64,000 bases of DNA. Origin: Saccharospirillum sp039982735. Its GTDB lineage: Bacteria > Pseudomonadota > Gammaproteobacteria > Pseudomonadales > Natronospirillaceae. The stretch's first letter is position 1, and each line of letters opens with the position of its first letter. The notes under the pieces are model-generated. The model was not told where the DNA came from. It was given only the letters and a program-made list of their open reading frames with translations, and made no database searches. Location of the stretch: assembly GCF_039982735.1 (NCBI RefSeq), contig NZ_JBDWXV010000003.1, positions 310,001 to 374,000 of the forward strand, in the 5' to 3' direction. The translations under genes were made by a program, and so were the position numbers. This document shows, in pieces, positions 61,779 to 64,000 of the stretch.

Positions 61779-64000
61779 CTACTCGTCTGTCGCCGTCTCA
61801 GTTTTCTTCGGAGCCGCCTTACTCTTGGCTTTCGCCTTCGGACGTCCGTTATGCCAGACGATCTTGCTCTTGTTCCGCGCCAGCTCATCGAAGGCAAAAT
61901 CATCGACGGTCAGCATGTCGAGTACATCGGCTTCATAAGCCACCATGAAGGTGTAGTCCGCCTCACTGATCAGTTCTGCCTTTAACGCTTCTTCAGCACG
62001 CTGCTCCGGGTGCAGCGCCGTCGCTGGCAACTGACCCTTGGCATACGCCTTGTTGACCACCTTGTACAACTCGGTTGCCCGATCATTGTCTTTCAGCAGG
62101 GCGTTGTAACGCGCCAGCGGATTCTCCTGTTGGCCTTCTTCGTGCGTCTGCCAGGTGTCTTCAATCAGATGGCTGCGCAGGGGCGTATCGGTTGATACAT
62201 CCCGGGCGATGCGAGCCACCAGTTTATCGGACGGCATTGGCCAGCGCTTACCCAGCGGCAATACAATCGGGCGCACGGCAATGGCAACTGGGCGGTTCGG
62301 CAGGTTGTCGAGAATCTCGTCGATGGCAATTTCAGCACGGTGCAGCAGGAACTCACAGCTGTAGCGCATCAGCGCTTCCTCACCGGCGACCTTGGTGCCC
62401 TCGTGCCATTCTTTGAGCACCATCGAAGTCATATAGAGGTTCGACAGCACATCCCCCAGCCGCGCCGAGAGCATTTCCCGCTGTTTCAGCCCACCACCGA
62501 GTGTGCCCATGGCCACATCGGCCAGCAAACTGAAGGAGGCGCTGAACCGGTTGACCGCCCGGGCATAGCGACCGGCATCGCCGTAAAACGGCGTCTCGCC
62601 CGTTGGAATACCCAGCGCCGCAGTCAGCGAGCGCGCCACATTACCGGCAGCCATGCCAATATGCCCGAAAATGGCTTTATCGAAGGCTTTGGCATCGTTG
62701 TTGTCTTTCGCTTCCAGCTCTTTCAGCACCCAGGGGTGGCAACGAATCGCACCCTGACCAAAGATCATCAGGCTGCGGGTCATGATGTTCGCGCCCTCAA
62801 CGGTGATCGACACCGCCGTCGATGAATAACCAATGCCCAGATAGTTTCGCGGCCCGAGGGTTACGGTTTTACCGCCATGCACATCCATGGCGTCCGTCAC
62901 CATCTGGCGCTGGAACTCGGTCAGCTGGCTTTTCAGAATAGCTGAGGGTACGGCCGGTTTTTCACCGTTGTCGATCATATTAGCGGTGTGCCGCACCGTG
63001 GCGCGAGCGATGTACGCCATGGAGGCGATGCGCGCCAACGGCACCTGCACCCCTTCCATGTCCGCCACCGGTACATTGAACTGACGGCGAATGCGCGTAA
63101 AGCCACCGGCCAGTCCAACCATATAACGGCCCGAGCCGCTGGCACCGGAAGGCAGCGTAATGCAGCGCCCTACCGAGAGGCATTCCACCAGCATTCGCCA
63201 GCCCTGACCGGCCATCTCAGTGCCGCCAATCAGCCAGTCCATTGGAATAAACACATCTTTACCGATGATCGGGCCGTTCATAAAGGGGCTGCCGATGGGC
63301 GCATGACGACGGCCAATTTCCATGCCCTCGGTATCCCGCGGGATCAGCGCACAGGTGATGCCAATGTCGTCGGTATCGCCCAGCAGTTTATCGGGGTCAA
63401 ACATCCGGAAGGCCAGGCCGACCACGGTGGCAATGGGCGCCAGGGTAATCCAGCGTTTCTCGAAGTTCAGTCGGACGCCCAGAACTTCCTTACCCTCATG
63501 CATGCCTTTGCAGACAATGCCGGTATCGGGAATCGAGGTCGCATCTGACCCGGCGCGTGGGCCAGTCAGACCAAAACAGGGGATTTCACGGCCATCGGCC
63601 AGGCGCGGCAGATAGTGGTCTTTCTGTTCCTGAGTCCCGTATTTCAGCAGCAACTCGCCCGGGCCGAGGGAATTGGGTACCCCAACCACCACCATCAGCG
63701 ACTCATTGACCGACAACTTCTGCAACACGGCCGACTGCGCCTTGGCCGAAAAGCCCAATCCGCCGTATTCTTTCGGGATGATCATCCCGAAAAACCCTTC
63801 TTTCTTCAGGTAATTCCAGGCATCGGCCGGCAAATCGGCGCGTTCGTTGGCGATGTCCCAGGCATTGCACATGCCAGAGACCACACCACACTGATCATCA
63901 ACAAAGGCCTGTTCTTCATCGGTGAGGCCATTGTTGCGGTTGTCCATCAGCACCCGCCAGTCGGGACGACCGGAAAACAATTCACCATCCCAGCCGACGG
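61779..64000 (-). CDS. fadE: Acyl-CoA dehydrogenase FadE (5' truncated by the window)
   Basis: About 740 residues are visible and the frame runs off the window's right end, where VGWDGELFSGRPDW, a conserved FadE block, is still being read; the in-frame TTG at 63980 is not the start. FadE catalyses the first step of fatty acid beta-oxidation. The acyl-CoA dehydrogenase core is clear (GLTGPRAGSDATSIPDTG, VEGANIMTRSLMIFGQG), followed by the FadE C-terminal domain (about 500-710) and a lysine/alanine-rich tail. Roughly 80 residues are likely missing. Confidence 0.94.
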   Translation of the reverse strand, partial: VGWDGELFSGRPDWRVLMDNRNNGLTDEEQAFVDDQCGVVSGMCNAWDIANERADLPADAWNYLKKEGFFGMIIPKEYGGLGFSAKAQSAVLQKLSVNESLMVVVGVPNSLGPGELLLKYGTQEQKDHYLPRLADGREIPCFGLTGPRAGSDATSIPDTGIVCKGMHEGKEVLGVRLNFEKRWITLAPIATVVGLAFRMFDPDKLLGDTDDIGITCALIPRDTEGMEIGRRHAPIGSPFMNGPIIGKDVFIPMDWLIGGTEMAGQGWRMLVECLSVGRCITLPSGASGSGRYMVGLAGGFTRIRRQFNVPVADMEGVQVPLARIASMAYIARATVRHTANMIDNGEKPAVPSAILKSQLTEFQRQMVTDAMDVHGGKTVTLGPRNYLGIGYSSTAVSITVEGANIMTRSLMIFGQGAIRCHPWVLKELEAKDNNDAKAFDKAIFGHIGMAAGNVARSLTAALGIPTGETPFYGDAGRYARAVNRFSASFSLLADVAMGTLGGGLKQREMLSARLGDVLSNLYMTSMVLKEWHEGTKVAGEEALMRYSCEFLLHRAEIAIDEILDNLPNRPVAIAVRPIVLPLGKRWPMPSDKLVARIARDVSTDTPLRSHLIEDTWQTHEEGQQENPLARYNALLKDNDRATELYKVVNKAYAKGQLPATALHPEQRAEEALKAELISEADYTFMVAYEADVLDMLTVDDFAFDELARNKSKIVWHNGRPKAKAKSKAAPKKTETATDE

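Overview
The window looks like the chromosome of a free-living, probably marine gammaproteobacterium near the Pseudomonadales/Oceanospirillales border. The evidence is conserved synteny: gluQ ... cbrX-cbrA-cbrB-(crcZ)-pcnB-folK-panB-panC-panD-pgi; psd ... PilZ protein-fimX-serB-ytjB; thiI next to glnA; motY ... rnt. These orders are familiar from Pseudomonas, but the complete purine-catabolism cluster, the MSHA-type minor pilins and the family of cruciform repeats argue against Pseudomonas itself. The genus cannot be settled from the window. I saw no phage, IS element, CRISPR array, rRNA or tRNA.

Layout. 1-16 kb: aerobic purine breakdown. An RpiR-type regulator (cut by the window start), ureidoglycine aminotransferase and allantoate amidohydrolase come first, then thiI, glnA with a textbook NtrC/sigma54 control region, allantoinase puuE, an unknown gene, and an operon xdhA-xdhB-xdhC-uraD-uraH-puuD that takes xanthine to allantoin. 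Together these enzymes release glycine, CO2 and ammonia, and glnA captures the ammonia. 16-22 kb: an HDOD signalling protein coupled to psd, proQ, and the EF-P module (efp, epmA, epmB). 22-32 kb: a PilZ protein and a FimX-like degenerate GGDEF/EAL protein behind a CRP/Vfr-type box, serB with a 59-residue partner gene, a YtjB/AhpA-like membrane protein with a cyclase-like domain, a heme-type ABC permease and ATPase, and a Rieske protein. 32-49.4 kb: an aminotransferase, gluQ, a histidine kinase/HD-GYP response regulator pair, then cbrX-cbrA-cbrB, pcnB, folK, panBCD and pgi. 49.6-51 kb: a Fur-boxed iron-siderophore binding protein and a VOC protein. 51-59.3 kb: a sigma54-driven MSHA-like pilin, then mshC-D-O-P-Q-like genes ending in a 1659-residue adhesin-like protein, with no pilus assembly ATPase or secretin. 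59.3-64 kb: motY with a small partner, rnt, a thiamine-binding-like protein, and fadE (cut by the window end).

The most interesting item is at 42.5-42.9 kb between cbrB and pcnB: a CbrB-type upstream site (TGTTAC-N14-GTAACA), a sigma54 promoter and a non-coding stretch with five A-rich motifs, most of them in the loops of stems. This is the architecture of CrcZ, the RNA that titrates Hfq/Crc in Pseudomonas. Second is a family of five intergenic cruciform elements in which the small-hairpin loop (ATGGAT/ATCCAT) is conserved while most of the stems change with compensation. Third is a set of about ten phased 17-bp degenerate repeats arranged as two inverted blocks upstream of pgi.
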